A DNA stretch of 15,590 nucleotides from contig JALWUZ010000483.1 in NCBI GenBank assembly GCA_027079895.1, positions 1 to 15,590 of the forward strand, written 5' to 3'. Below are positions 6,912 through 14,830 of this stretch, piece by piece. Numbering within the stretch: position 1 is the stretch's first letter; each line of letters opens with the position of its first letter. The position numbers and the translations under genes are program-made. The notes under the pieces are model-generated. The model had not been told where the DNA came from, made no database searches, and saw nothing but the letters and a program-made list of their open reading frames with translations. The stretch comes from Anaerolineae bacterium. Lineage in GTDB: Bacteria > Chloroflexota > Anaerolineae > B4-G1.

Positions 6912-8112
6912 CCCCGGCCTCCCGATAGGCAGCGATCTCTTCTGCTGAATAGCCCAACAGCCCCGTCAAGACCTCCTCCGTGTGCTGCCCCAGCAACGGC
7001 GGCGGCAGACGCACCTCCGGTGGCGTCTGGGAGAGTTTGTATGGGAAGCCGGTGGAGCGCACCGGCCCGGCGGTGGGATGTTCGGCCTCCACCGCCAACG
7101 CGCGGGCCTCCGCCTGGGGATGGACGAACACGTCCGGCACCGTGTTGATCGGGCCGCAGGGCAACCCCGCCTCCCGCAGGAGACGGAGCCAGTCGTCGGC
7201 GTCGCGGGTCGCGAAGACCGCCTCCAACTCCGCCCGCATCTCCGCGCGGTGGGCGAGCCGGTCGCTGTTGGTGGCGAAGCGCGGGTCGTTGGTCAGCGCG
7301 GGCCGCCCGATGGCCCGGCACAGGGCTGCCCACTGTCGGTCGTTGGCCGCCGCCAGCGCGAACCAGCGGTCGCGGGCCGGGAAAGCCTCGTAGGGGGCGA
7401 TGTTGGGGTGGGCGTTCCCCAGCCGGCGCGGCTCCACCCCGCCCACCAGGTAGTTCGAGGCGACGTTCGCCAGGAGCGCGACCTGGGTATCCAGCAGGGA
7501 GACGTCCACCAACTGCCCCGTGCCGGTGAGAGCCCGTCCGTGCAGCGCGGCCAGGATGCCGGTCGCCGCGAACATCCCCGTCGTGATGTCCACGATGGGG
7601 ACGCCGACTCGGTACGGCGGGCCATCCTCCGGGCCGGTGATGCCCATCAGCCCCCCTTCCGCCTGGATGATGAAGTCGTAGCCGGGGCGGTCGGCGTAGG
7701 GGCCGGTGCGCCCGTAGCCGCTGATGGAGCAGTACACCAGGCGCGGATTGAGCGCGTGCAGGTCGTCATAACCGAGCCCCAGCCGGTCGAGGACGCCGGT
7801 GCGGAAGTTCTCCACCAGAACGTCGGAGAGGGCGGCCAGACGGCGCACGATCTCCTGCCCCGCCGCGCTCTTGAGGTTCACGGTGACGCTGCGCTTGTTC
7901 CGGTTGGTGGCGAGGAAGTAGGCCGACTCGCCCGGATACGGCCCGTAAGGCTCCCCGACGAAAGGCGGCCCCCAGCCCCGGCTGTCGTCCCCGCGACCGG
8001 GCCGCTCGATCTTGATGACCTCCGCCCCCAGGTCGCCCAGCATCATCGTGCAGTAGGGCCCGGCCAACGCGCGGGTCAGGTCGAGTACGCGGATGTCTTG
8101 CAGAGGTAACAC
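6904..8112 (-). CDS. Class III (CaiB/BaiF, formyl-CoA transferase-like) CoA-transferase
   Basis: This is a soluble family III CoA-transferase of about 402 residues, the usual family length. It begins with the typical LPLQDIRVLDLTRALAGPYC block, then LGDLGAEVIKIERPGRGD, NRNKRSVTVNL, and VLVENFRTGVLDRLGLGY. The RPGYDFIIQAEGGLMGITG block contains the catalytic aspartate of the family (the D of GYDF, residue 146 from this start). These enzymes move CoA between carboxylic acids through an aspartyl-CoA thioester; the acids used here (oxalate, carnitine, succinate, aromatic acids and others) cannot be told. GTG at 8112 is chosen because GGGGAG stands six bases upstream and the protein then starts like other family members. 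GTG 8139 or ATG 8133 would add 9 or 7 residues without a good ribosome site. It overlaps the downstream GT87 by eight bases. Confidence 0.88.
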   Translation of the reverse strand: MLPLQDIRVLDLTRALAGPYCTMMLGDLGAEVIKIERPGRGDDSRGWGPPFVGEPYGPYPGESAYFLATNRNKRSVTVNLKSAAGQEIVRRLAALSDVLVENFRTGVLDRLGLGYDDLHALNPRLVYCSISGYGRTGPYADRPGYDFIIQAEGGLMGITGPEDGPPYRVGVPIVDITTGMFAATGILAALHGRALTGTGQLVDVSLLDTQVALLANVASNYLVGGVEPRRLGNAHPNIAPYEAFPARDRWFALAAANDRQWAALCRAIGRPALTNDPRFATNSDRLAHRAEMRAELEAVFATRDADDWLRLLREAGLPCGPINTVPDVFVHPQAEARALAVEAEHPTAGPVRSTGFPYKLSQTPPEVRLPPPLLGQHTEEVLTGLLGYSAEEIAAYREAGVV

Positions 8113-8163
8113 CGTTATCTCCCCAGGTTTCATTTGCACGCAAAGTTGGGTGGTGGCCTTGAA

Positions 8164-9138
8164 TTACAACCGCTTGACACGGGGCGCAAAAACCACTTTT
8201 AGCCTCTCCAGATTTTCCAACAACCATGCGTGTTGATTAGGCCAGTCCTTCTCATCAAAAAGATTCACCACTTTGCGGACGTAGATTCGACACGACCTCG
8301 TGTTTTCAGGGCTATGCCAAACCAACACACTGCCAAACTCCGCTTCTATTTCATCCGCTTGCGCACGCAAAGCAGCAAACTGCTTTTTGGCATCGCTCCC
8401 ATGAATCAACAATTCGGCTCGTATCTCCTGCTCTTTGGCACTATTCGTTTCCGAGTTATAGGTCGAAGCAATAGCCACCAAGTTAAACCCTGAGCGGCCA
8501 ATGCCAATATTCATCCAATGCTGAGGCAAGGGTTTCGTCGGTTTGATTGTTCCTGAGTGCTCTCTCACGAACTCCCGAAAAGCCGTCCAAAAGCGCAATT
8601 GCAACTCCTTCGCACCCCTCAATTCACCTTGTTTTCGGGCGGCCCCAACCGCAACATCTCGCGACCAATCATTTGGCCTGCTCACGATGTTGAACTTGGG
8701 TGCTACGGGAGAATCCCCAATTTGCCATAACTCAATCTCCAACCCGAAGAAATTCACGCTTTCGTCTGTGATTTCATTCAACCAATCCAAAGCGGCCCTA
8801 TGCTCATCGGTAAACCTTGCCGCTATCCAAATAACCGTTGTGGCCTTCAACCCCGCTGCATAAGTCAAGATTTGCCCCAAATGTGTATGGTCTGTCTTCT
8901 CAATCTGATTCTCAATGACTACCCAATGGTCTGTGGAAGAGTCCTTGCACAAAATATCAGCACTAAACGGCCCAACATCTTTCTCGGTAGAGACCAGTTC
9001 TAACTCCAAACCAATCACATCACCAAGGGCCTTTAGATTTTCTGAACGAGCAAGCCAAGGGGTAAAGTCGCGACTCTCCGAAGGCCAAACCGAACGTAAT
9101 TCCACTTTGTGTAATCGCCCTAACTCTTTTCTCGACAT
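8164..9138 (-). CDS. DUF4268-type protein with PD-(D/E)XK nuclease-like N-terminal domain
   Basis: This 324-residue protein has two parts. The N-terminal half carries a nuclease-like core: a hydrophobic strand with D61 (PFSADILCKD), then VVIENQIE with E76-x-Q78, and the helix THLGQILTYAAG at 85-96, a D...ExQ variant of the PD-(D/E)XK fold seen in restriction-type and RecB-like nucleases. The C-terminal half (about 178-324), with LRFWTAFREF and WMNIGIGRSGFNL, resembles the DUF4268 domain often found near restriction-modification genes. It is probably a DNA endonuclease-like or regulatory defence protein; the target is unknown. ATG 9138 is preferred over ATG 9153 because GGAGGG lies six bases upstream. 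Its base composition is clearly lower than that of its neighbours: sampled 60-base lines have 42-52% GC against about 70% in the adjoining CoA-transferase, which suggests recent acquisition. Confidence 0.75.
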   Translation of the reverse strand: MSRKELGRLHKVELRSVWPSESRDFTPWLARSENLKALGDVIGLELELVSTEKDVGPFSADILCKDSSTDHWVVIENQIEKTDHTHLGQILTYAAGLKATTVIWIAARFTDEHRAALDWLNEITDESVNFFGLEIELWQIGDSPVAPKFNIVSRPNDWSRDVAVGAARKQGELRGAKELQLRFWTAFREFVREHSGTIKPTKPLPQHWMNIGIGRSGFNLVAIASTYNSETNSAKEQEIRAELLIHGSDAKKQFAALRAQADEIEAEFGSVLVWHSPENTRSCRIYVRKVVNLFDEKDWPNQHAWLLENLERLKVVFAPRVKRL

Positions 9139-9174
9139 CACTAACCCTCCCATTTCGTCACCTGACTAAACGGA

Positions 9175-9203
9175 ATTATACACGCCATGCCGACTTGGTA
9201 CAA
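9175..9203 (-). promoter_or_regulatory. Promoter for the DUF4268 gene
   Basis: On the minus strand there is a perfect TATAAT -10 (plus-strand ATTATA, 9175-9180). With an exact 17-base spacer, TTGTAC serves as -35 (plus-strand GTACAA, 9198-9203; three of six matches). Initiation would fall near 9168, giving a leader of about 30 bases to ATG 9138. The -35 shares bases 9198-9200 with the -35 of the opposite promoter. Confidence 0.6.
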
Positions 9204-9223
9204 ACTGGCGATTGTGGTATCAT
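9195..9223 (+). promoter_or_regulatory. Promoter for the GmrSD-type gene
   Basis: TTGGTA (9195-9200, four of six matches to the -35 consensus), a 17-base spacer, and TATCAT (9218-9223, five of six). The TG at 9215-9216 makes an extended -10. Initiation would fall near 9230, giving a leader of about 33 bases with AAGGAG before the GTG at 9263. This position also argues against the upstream TTG at 9212 as the start codon, since it lies inside the promoter. Confidence 0.6.
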
Positions 9224-9262
9224 TATGGCCCTAAACGGGCGGAGAGTGGAAAGGAGCGAGGA

Positions 9263-11032
9263 GTGCGCACCCAGTTCGACACGGTGACCGTCCGAGCAGC
9301 GGACATTTTCTCCAACGGGAGAACTTACGAGGTACCTCCCTACCAGCGCAACTACGCCTGGAGCGATGAGGAGTGGGAGTTGCTGTGGGAAGACTTGATG
9401 CTCCTGCACAAGGGGGAGGAGACGTTTCACTACATGGGCCCGCTGCTCTTCCAGGAAAAGGGCGACCATGACGGGGACCGCTTTCTTATCATTGACGGTC
9501 AACAGCGGCTGGCGACCCTGACGCTGCTGGCGTTGGCCGCCATCCATCGTTTCACATCGTGGGCGGAGGAAGCCGGCCAATCGGACGGTACGGAGCACCG
9601 CGAGCGGGCCGACATCTTCCGCCGCCGCTTCATAGGCGAGAAAGAGCCGACGGCGTTGTACGTCCGCAGTCGGGTGAACCTGAACAAAGTGGACGATGAT
9701 TTCTTCCAGGACTTGCTGAGCGACCACTACCGGTCCCGGCCCCCCGTCCTGGCACGGCTGCCGGACTCCCATCAGCAGTTGTACCGCTGCTACCGGTTCT
9801 TCGCCCGCAAAATCGCCGACACGTTCCCCACTTCGCTGGAATTGGCCGTCTTTCTGGAAAAGACCGTCGCGCAGAAGTTACTTTTCACGCGCATCCTCGT
9901 CGCCGACGAGTCGAACGCCTACCTGATTTTCGAGACCCTGAACGCTCGCGGCGTGGAACTGGCGCCGAACGACCTCATCAAGAACTACCTCTTTTCCATC
10001 CTCGATCGGCAGCGCGTCCCTCGGCAGGACATCGAGCGGTTGCTTTCCCACTGGGACAACATGCTCCGCGACCTGGGGCCGCGTGGGTTCGTGCGTTTCC
10101 TGCGGGCCTACCTGAACACCCACACTGCCCCCGTCGTGCGGCAGGAGCGGCTCTTCCGGCACGTCAAACAGGAAGTGCAGACGCGGGAGGCAGTTCAGGA
10201 CTTGGTGGACGACCTACGGGAGAAAGCAGTGCTCTACTCCGCGCTCCAATCGCCGGGCGACGAGTTCTGGAACGAGTGGGCCCAGCAGGACGCTCTGCGG
10301 TTCTACCTTGCCCTGCTGAGATTGTTCGGCGTGCGGCAGCACGTCCCGTTGGTTTTCGCGGTGTACGACGCCGTCGTGGACGGGCGGCTCGAACGCGGCG
10401 ACCTCGTCCGCTTGCTGCGCTATGTCACCGTCATCGCCTTCCGCTACAACGTGATTGGGAAGCGCAATCCCAACCGGATGGAGGAGGTGTACAACCGCAT
10501 CGCCGTCGCCCTCTCGACCGGCGAGATCGCGACGTGGGGAGAGGTCAGCCGTCGCCTGCGCCCGCTCTACATACCGGACAACGAGTTTGAGCAGGCGTTC
10601 GCCAACGCCGGTTTCGGCACCCGTCGCTACAGGCGGCTGGTCAAATACATCCTGCTCTCATTGGAGCGGTACGCGGGGCAGCCGGAGCGGGCCCGTTTCG
10701 AGAACCCGGACCTCCTGGGGCAGATCAATGATAGTCGAATCACAATCGAACATATCCTGCCCCAGGACTACACGGATGACTGGCCGGAGTTTGCGGGTTA
10801 TGAGCACGAGCGGTACGTCTCCCGCCTGGGGAATCTGACCCTGCTCGAAGACACTCTCAACCGCGAGGCGACGAACAGGCCGTTCGCCGCGAAGCGTGCG
10901 CTCTACGGACGCAGCCAGTACGTGCTCACCCAGGCGGTCGCCACGCGCGAGGAATGGACGCCGGACGCGGTACAGCATCGCCAGAGAGAACTGGCGCGGT
11001 CTGCACTGCACATTTGGCGGCTCGATTTCTAA
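9263..11032 (+). CDS. DUF262/DUF1524 (GmrSD-type) modification-dependent restriction endonuclease
   Basis: This 589-residue single chain joins the two halves of the GmrSD family of type IV restriction enzymes. The N-terminal DUF262 (GmrS-like, ParB/sulfiredoxin fold, NTP-using) shows YEVPPYQRNYAW at 22-33 and IIDGQQRLATLTLL at 76-89; the DGQQR box is the family hallmark. The C-terminal DUF1524 (GmrD-like HNH nuclease) shows ITIEHILPQ with H497, LGNLTLL at 522-528 and a conserved Asn/Lys stretch after it. Such enzymes cut DNA carrying modified bases, such as glucosylated hydroxymethylcytosine or phosphorothioate, as a phage defence; which modification is recognised here is unknown. GTG 9263 is chosen because AAGGAG lies six bases upstream and the promoter occupies the earlier TTG. 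It is divergent from the DUF4268 nuclease-like gene. GC content is like the surroundings, unlike that neighbour. Confidence 0.88.
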   Translation: MRTQFDTVTVRAADIFSNGRTYEVPPYQRNYAWSDEEWELLWEDLMLLHKGEETFHYMGPLLFQEKGDHDGDRFLIIDGQQRLATLTLLALAAIHRFTSWAEEAGQSDGTEHRERADIFRRRFIGEKEPTALYVRSRVNLNKVDDDFFQDLLSDHYRSRPPVLARLPDSHQQLYRCYRFFARKIADTFPTSLELAVFLEKTVAQKLLFTRILVADESNAYLIFETLNARGVELAPNDLIKNYLFSILDRQRVPRQDIERLLSHWDNMLRDLGPRGFVRFLRAYLNTHTAPVVRQERLFRHVKQEVQTREAVQDLVDDLREKAVLYSALQSPGDEFWNEWAQQDALRFYLALLRLFGVRQHVPLVFAVYDAVVDGRLERGDLVRLLRYVTVIAFRYNVIGKRNPNRMEEVYNRIAVALSTGEIATWGEVSRRLRPLYIPDNEFEQAFANAGFGTRRYRRLVKYILLSLERYAGQPERARFENPDLLGQINDSRITIEHILPQDYTDDWPEFAGYEHERYVSRLGNLTLLEDTLNREATNRPFAAKRALYGRSQYVLTQAVATREEWTPDAVQHRQRELARSALHIWRLDF

Positions 11033-11086
11033 CCCGACCGGCGTCGCCGGGCCGGGATTCACACTTTCAGGAGGATATTCAGTCGT

Positions 11087-12388
11087 ATGAAGAACATCAC
11101 CGTCATTGGCGTCGGCTACGTGGGCCTGGTAACGGGGGTCTGCTTCGCCGACCTGGGCAACAAAGTGGTCTGCGTGGACATCAACGAGCAAAAGATCGCC
11201 GACCTGGAGGCCGGCAAGATGCCGATCTACGAGCCGGGCCTGGAGGAACTGGTAGCCCGCAACGTGCGGGCCGGACGGCTCAGTTTCACCACCTCCTACG
11301 ACGACGGCCTGAAGGGAGCGGAGTTCGTCTTCATCGCCGTCGGCACGCCGGAGGGAGTGGACGGGGAGGCCGACCTGCGCTACGTCCGCATGGCGGCCCG
11401 CTCCATCGCCGAGAAGATGACCCACCCGCTCATCATCGTCAACAAATCCACCGTGCCGGTGGGCACCGGCGACTGGGTGGCCGACATCGTCCGCGAGTAC
11501 CGGAACGGCGACGTGGATTTCGCCGTCGTCTCCAACCCGGAGTTCCTGCGGGAAGGCTCCGCCATCAGCGATTTTATGTACCCCGACCGCATCGTGCTGG
11601 GGTCGCTGAACCGCGAGGCCGCCGAGCGGGTGGCCCAACTCTACCTGCCGCTCCGGGCGACGATTATGATTACCGACCTGCGCACGGCGGAGATGATCAA
11701 GTACGCCTCCAACGCCTTCCTGGCGACCCGCATCTCCTTCATCAACGAGATCGCCAACATCTGCGAAGCCCTCGGCGCGGACGTGAAGGAGGTCGCCACC
11801 GGGATGGGGTACGACAAGCGCATCGGCCACGCCTTCCTCGACGCCGGACTGGGGTACGGCGGCAGTTGCTTCCCCAAAGACGTGAAGGCGTTGGCCTACA
11901 TGGCCGAGGTCAAGGGGCGACATCCCCAGTTGCTCCGCGCGGTGATGGAGATCAACAACTATCAGCGGCGGTCGGTCGTGCGCAAGTTGGAGGACGCGCT
12001 GGGCGAACTGCGCGGCAAGATCATCGGCCTGCTGGGGCTTTCCTTCAAACCGAACACCGACGACATGCGGGAGGCTCCCTCCCTCTACATCACCCGGATG
12101 TTGCAGACCGCTGGGGCTCACGTCCGCGCCTACGACCCGGTGGCGATGGAGAACGCCGCGCGGTTGGCCCCCGACCTGGAGTTATCCCCCGACCCCTATA
12201 CCCTGGCGACGGGGTGCGACGCGCTGGTCGTGGTGACGGAGTGGAACGAGTTCAAGAACCTCGACTTGGCCCGTATCCACGACCTGATGAGGCAGCCGGT
12301 CATCATTGACGGGCGCAACATCTACGACCCGGAGCGGGTCAGGGAGTTCGGTTTTCACTACCGGGGCATCGGGCGCGGCTACGACTGA
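11087..12388 (+). CDS. ugd: UDP-glucose 6-dehydrogenase
   Basis: This 433-residue cytosolic enzyme has the usual family length. It oxidises UDP-glucose to UDP-glucuronate with two NAD+. The N-terminal Rossmann domain starts with ITVIGVGYVGLVTG (GxGYVG); the acidic end of the second strand is at VVCVDIN. Further marks are IAVGTPEG at 83-90, NKSTVPVGTG at 119-128, NPEFLREGSAI at 150-160, the central helix EMIKYASNAFLA at 202-213 (K205, N209), the catalytic cysteine C261 in GYGGSCFPKD, and the C-terminal NAD/UDP domain from GKIIGLLGLSFKPNTDD. The ATG at 11087 has AGGAGG about 12 bases upstream, a rather long gap. A related nucleotide-sugar dehydrogenase acting on another sugar is the main alternative. 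The product feeds capsule, exopolysaccharide or envelope glycan synthesis, consistent with the GT-C genes elsewhere in the window. Confidence 0.92.
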   Translation: MKNITVIGVGYVGLVTGVCFADLGNKVVCVDINEQKIADLEAGKMPIYEPGLEELVARNVRAGRLSFTTSYDDGLKGAEFVFIAVGTPEGVDGEADLRYVRMAARSIAEKMTHPLIIVNKSTVPVGTGDWVADIVREYRNGDVDFAVVSNPEFLREGSAISDFMYPDRIVLGSLNREAAERVAQLYLPLRATIMITDLRTAEMIKYASNAFLATRISFINEIANICEALGADVKEVATGMGYDKRIGHAFLDAGLGYGGSCFPKDVKALAYMAEVKGRHPQLLRAVMEINNYQRRSVVRKLEDALGELRGKIIGLLGLSFKPNTDDMREAPSLYITRMLQTAGAHVRAYDPVAMENAARLAPDLELSPDPYTLATGCDALVVVTEWNEFKNLDLARIHDLMRQPVIIDGRNIYDPERVREFGFHYRGIGRGYD

Positions 12389-12403
12389 GCGAGGAGGGGA
12401 CTC

Positions 12404-13675
12404 TTGGATTTCGTCAAGACGACTTTGGACAACGGGCTGACGGTGCTCGTCAAGGAATCACATGCTGCGCCGGTCGCCAGTTTCTGGGTCTGGTACCGCG
12501 TGGGCAGCCGGAACGAGCACCTCGGCATCACCGGCATCTCCCACTGGGTGGAGCACATGCTCTTCAAGGGCACGCCCACCTTCCCCAAAGGCGTGGCGGA
12601 GAAGGCCATCGCCCGCGAGGGGGGCGTCTTCAACGGGATGACGTGGCACGATTTCACCGCCTACTTCGCCACGTTGCCCGCCGACCGCATCGAACTATCC
12701 CTGCGCATCGAGGCCGACCGGATGGTCAACGCCGCCTTCGACCCCGACGAGGTGGCCGCTGAACGCACCGTCATCGTCAGCGAGCGGCAGGGCGCGGAGA
12801 ACGACCCGGAATTCCTGCTCGGCGAAGAATTGATGGGGGCGGTGTTCCGGGTTCACCCTTACGGCACCGACACCGTTGGGCACATGTGCGACCTGGAGCA
12901 CATGACCCGCGAGCAACTGTACGCCCACTACCGCACCTACTACGCCCCCCAGAACGCGATCGCCGTCGCCGTCGGGGACTTCGCCGCCGACGACATGCTC
13001 CGCCTCATCGAGCACCACTTCGGCGGCCTGGAGAACGGGCCGGACATCCCCCCGGTGTACGCCGTCGAGCCGCCGCAGCGGGGCGAGCGACGGGTGGTGG
13101 TCGAAGGGGATGGGTACGTCTCCTACCTCCAGATGGCCTTCCGCGCCCCGACCCCCGACGACCCGGACTTCTTCGCGCTGACGGCGTTGGACGCCGCCCT
13201 GACCGGCGCCAGCGGGATGACCTTCTCCGGCGGCGGGCTGACCAACAAGAGCAGCCGCCTCTACAGGGCTCTGGTGTCGGCGGAACTGGCGACATCCGTC
13301 TCCGGCTCGCTGGTGCCCTCCGTTGACCCCTTCGTCTACACCCTGGCGGTCGTCGTGCGCACCGGCCACACCCCGGCGGAGGTGGAGGAGGTGCTGGATC
13401 GGGAGTTGGCCCGCGTCGCCGCCGAGTCAGTGACGGAGGAGGAGTTGGAGAAGGCCATCAAGCAGGCCAAAGCGCAGTTCGCCTACTCCAGCGAATCGGT
13501 CACCGGGCAGGCGTTGTGGGCCGGGTTCAGCGAGATCTTCGCCACCTACGCCTGGTTCGAGGAGTACATCGCCCGCCTGAGCGCGGTCACAGTGGAGGAC
13601 GTGCGGCAGGCGGCGCAGCGGTATCTCAAGCAGAGCAACCGGACGGTGGGGTGGTATGTCCCCACCGCATCGTGA
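12404..13675 (+). CDS. M16 (insulinase/pitrilysin-family) zinc peptidase, catalytic subunit
   Basis: This 423-residue M16 peptidase of the processing-peptidase-like (M16B) size class has two homologous halves, about 1-210 and 220-423. The inverted zinc motif HxxEH is intact as HWVEH at residues 47-51, followed by MLFKGT, and the third ligand is E127 (VSERQGAENDPE), at the usual distance of about 76 residues. It should therefore be active; family members degrade or trim peptides and often work with an inactive partner subunit. No clear signal peptide is present. The start is TTG 12404, with GAGGAGG ending six to seven bases upstream, 15 bases after the UDP-glucose dehydrogenase stop. The likely partner is the non-catalytic M16 gene at 14827, but an ATPase gene stands between them. 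Confidence 0.9.
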   Translation: MDFVKTTLDNGLTVLVKESHAAPVASFWVWYRVGSRNEHLGITGISHWVEHMLFKGTPTFPKGVAEKAIAREGGVFNGMTWHDFTAYFATLPADRIELSLRIEADRMVNAAFDPDEVAAERTVIVSERQGAENDPEFLLGEELMGAVFRVHPYGTDTVGHMCDLEHMTREQLYAHYRTYYAPQNAIAVAVGDFAADDMLRLIEHHFGGLENGPDIPPVYAVEPPQRGERRVVVEGDGYVSYLQMAFRAPTPDDPDFFALTALDAALTGASGMTFSGGGLTNKSSRLYRALVSAELATSVSGSLVPSVDPFVYTLAVVVRTGHTPAEVEEVLDRELARVAAESVTEEELEKAIKQAKAQFAYSSESVTGQALWAGFSEIFATYAWFEEYIARLSAVTVEDVRQAAQRYLKQSNRTVGWYVPTAS

Positions 13676-13714
13676 CGCGGACGGCTCCCCACTCCGGGGA
13701 ACGAGGACGAGCGC

Positions 13715-14830
13715 ATGGTACTGGAACGCATTCAAATTCGGGGCTACAAATCTTTCCGTGAACTGGACATCGGACTGGAAAAAATCAATGTCCTGATTGG
13801 CGCCAACGGTTCCGGCAAGTCGAACTTCATCAGCCTGTTCCTGATGCTGAACCGCCTCGCCAACCGCGACTTGCAGCCCTACATTGCCCGATCCGGCGGG
13901 GCCGACCAGTTGCTCCACTACGGGCGCAAGGCGACCGATGAGTTGCACATTGAGGTTCGATTCCGTCCGAGCGCGTCGCTGACCAACGGTTACAGGGCGA
14001 CCCTCCTGCCCACCGCCGACGACCTGCTGGTGTTCGGTGAGGAAGCCTGCTACTTCCGCGACCGGGAGCGCGGCGCGGAGCATCACGTGGCCTCCTCATC
14101 CGTGCATCCCGAAAGCCTGCTCCCCCGCTGGCAGGAGACCGAGCGGGGAGCGCGTCGCATCTTGGAGGCCATTCAGTCCTGGCGCGTCTACCACTTCCAC
14201 GATACGAGTGCCTCGGCCAAGGTCAAGCAGACCGGCGACCTGCACGACAACCTGTTCCTACGGTCGGACGCCTCGAACCTGGCGGCCTACCTCTATCTCC
14301 TGCGCGAGACGGAGCCGGCCGCTTACCGCAACATCGTCGAGACCGTGCGGATGGCGGCCCCGTTCTTCGGCGATTTCGTCCTGCGTCCCTCCCCGTTCAA
14401 TCAGGACAAAATCCGCCTCGAATGGCAGGAACGCGGTTCGGATATGCTGTTCGGCCCGCACACCCTCTCCGACGGGACGCTGCGGTTCATCTGTCTGTCC
14501 ACGCTCTTCCTCCAGCCCCCGAAGCGGCTGCCGACGGTCATCGTGCTGGACGAGCCGGAGTTGGGATTGCACCCCCACGCGCTCGCCCTGCTCGCCGAGA
14601 TGGTGCGCAGCAGCGCGGAGCACACCCAGATCATCCTGGCGACCCAGTCGGTGACGCTGGTCAACCAGTTCTCGCCGCAGGACATCATCGTCGTGGACCG
14701 GGTCGAAGGTGTCTCGCACCTCCGACGACTGCCCCAGGAGGAGATCTCGTCCTGGTTGGAGGACTACGGCCTGGGCGACCTGTGGGAGAAGAACTTACTC
14801 ACCACCCCACACTTGGAGCCTGACTTATGA
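13715..14830 (+). CDS. RecF/SMC-like AAA ATPase (AAA_21 / COG4637-type)
   Basis: This 371-residue ABC-type ATPase resembles RecF, OLD and the COG4637 group. It starts with the typical LERIQIRGYKSFRELDI strand, followed by Walker A GANGSGKSN at 29-37. The ABC signature is LSDGT (251-255), Walker B is VIVLDEPE (275-282) followed by the D-loop LGLHP, and the switch region reads ILATQS (307-312), with Gln where ABC proteins often have His. The C-terminal LEDYGLGDLWEKNLL is like other members of the group. Such ATPases act in DNA repair or in phage defence, usually with a nuclease partner (TOPRIM, HNH or DUF4276); none is next to it here. ATG 13715 has GAGG eight bases upstream. Its stop overlaps the start of the next M16 gene by four bases (ATGA), so the two are translationally coupled. 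Confidence 0.85.
   Translation: MVLERIQIRGYKSFRELDIGLEKINVLIGANGSGKSNFISLFLMLNRLANRDLQPYIARSGGADQLLHYGRKATDELHIEVRFRPSASLTNGYRATLLPTADDLLVFGEEACYFRDRERGAEHHVASSSVHPESLLPRWQETERGARRILEAIQSWRVYHFHDTSASAKVKQTGDLHDNLFLRSDASNLAAYLYLLRETEPAAYRNIVETVRMAAPFFGDFVLRPSPFNQDKIRLEWQERGSDMLFGPHTLSDGTLRFICLSTLFLQPPKRLPTVIVLDEPELGLHPHALALLAEMVRSSAEHTQIILATQSVTLVNQFSPQDIIVVDRVEGVSHLRRLPQEEISSWLEDYGLGDLWEKNLLTTPHLEPDL

Noticed and set aside
9212..9262. Upstream TTG start for the GmrSD-type gene
   Set aside because: The TTG at 9212 overlaps the spacer just before the predicted -10 (9218-9223) and has no ribosome site, and the extra 17 residues look unlike the family. GTG 9263 has AAGGAG at the right distance.
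11038..11050. GC-rich hairpin CCGGC-GTC-GCCGG after the GmrSD stop
   Set aside because: The stem has only five pairs with a three-base loop and no T-run follows, so it does not make a convincing intrinsic terminator.
10658..12121. Long minus-strand open frame (487 codons) antisense to GmrSD and ugd
   Set aside because: The composition is His/Val/Gly/Asp-rich without recognisable motifs, and it is fully covered by two well-supported plus-strand genes.
13686..13700. Hairpin TCCCC-N5-GGGGA before the ATPase gene
   Set aside because: It is short and without a T-run. It could shade the following ribosome site, but such stems are frequent by chance at this GC content.
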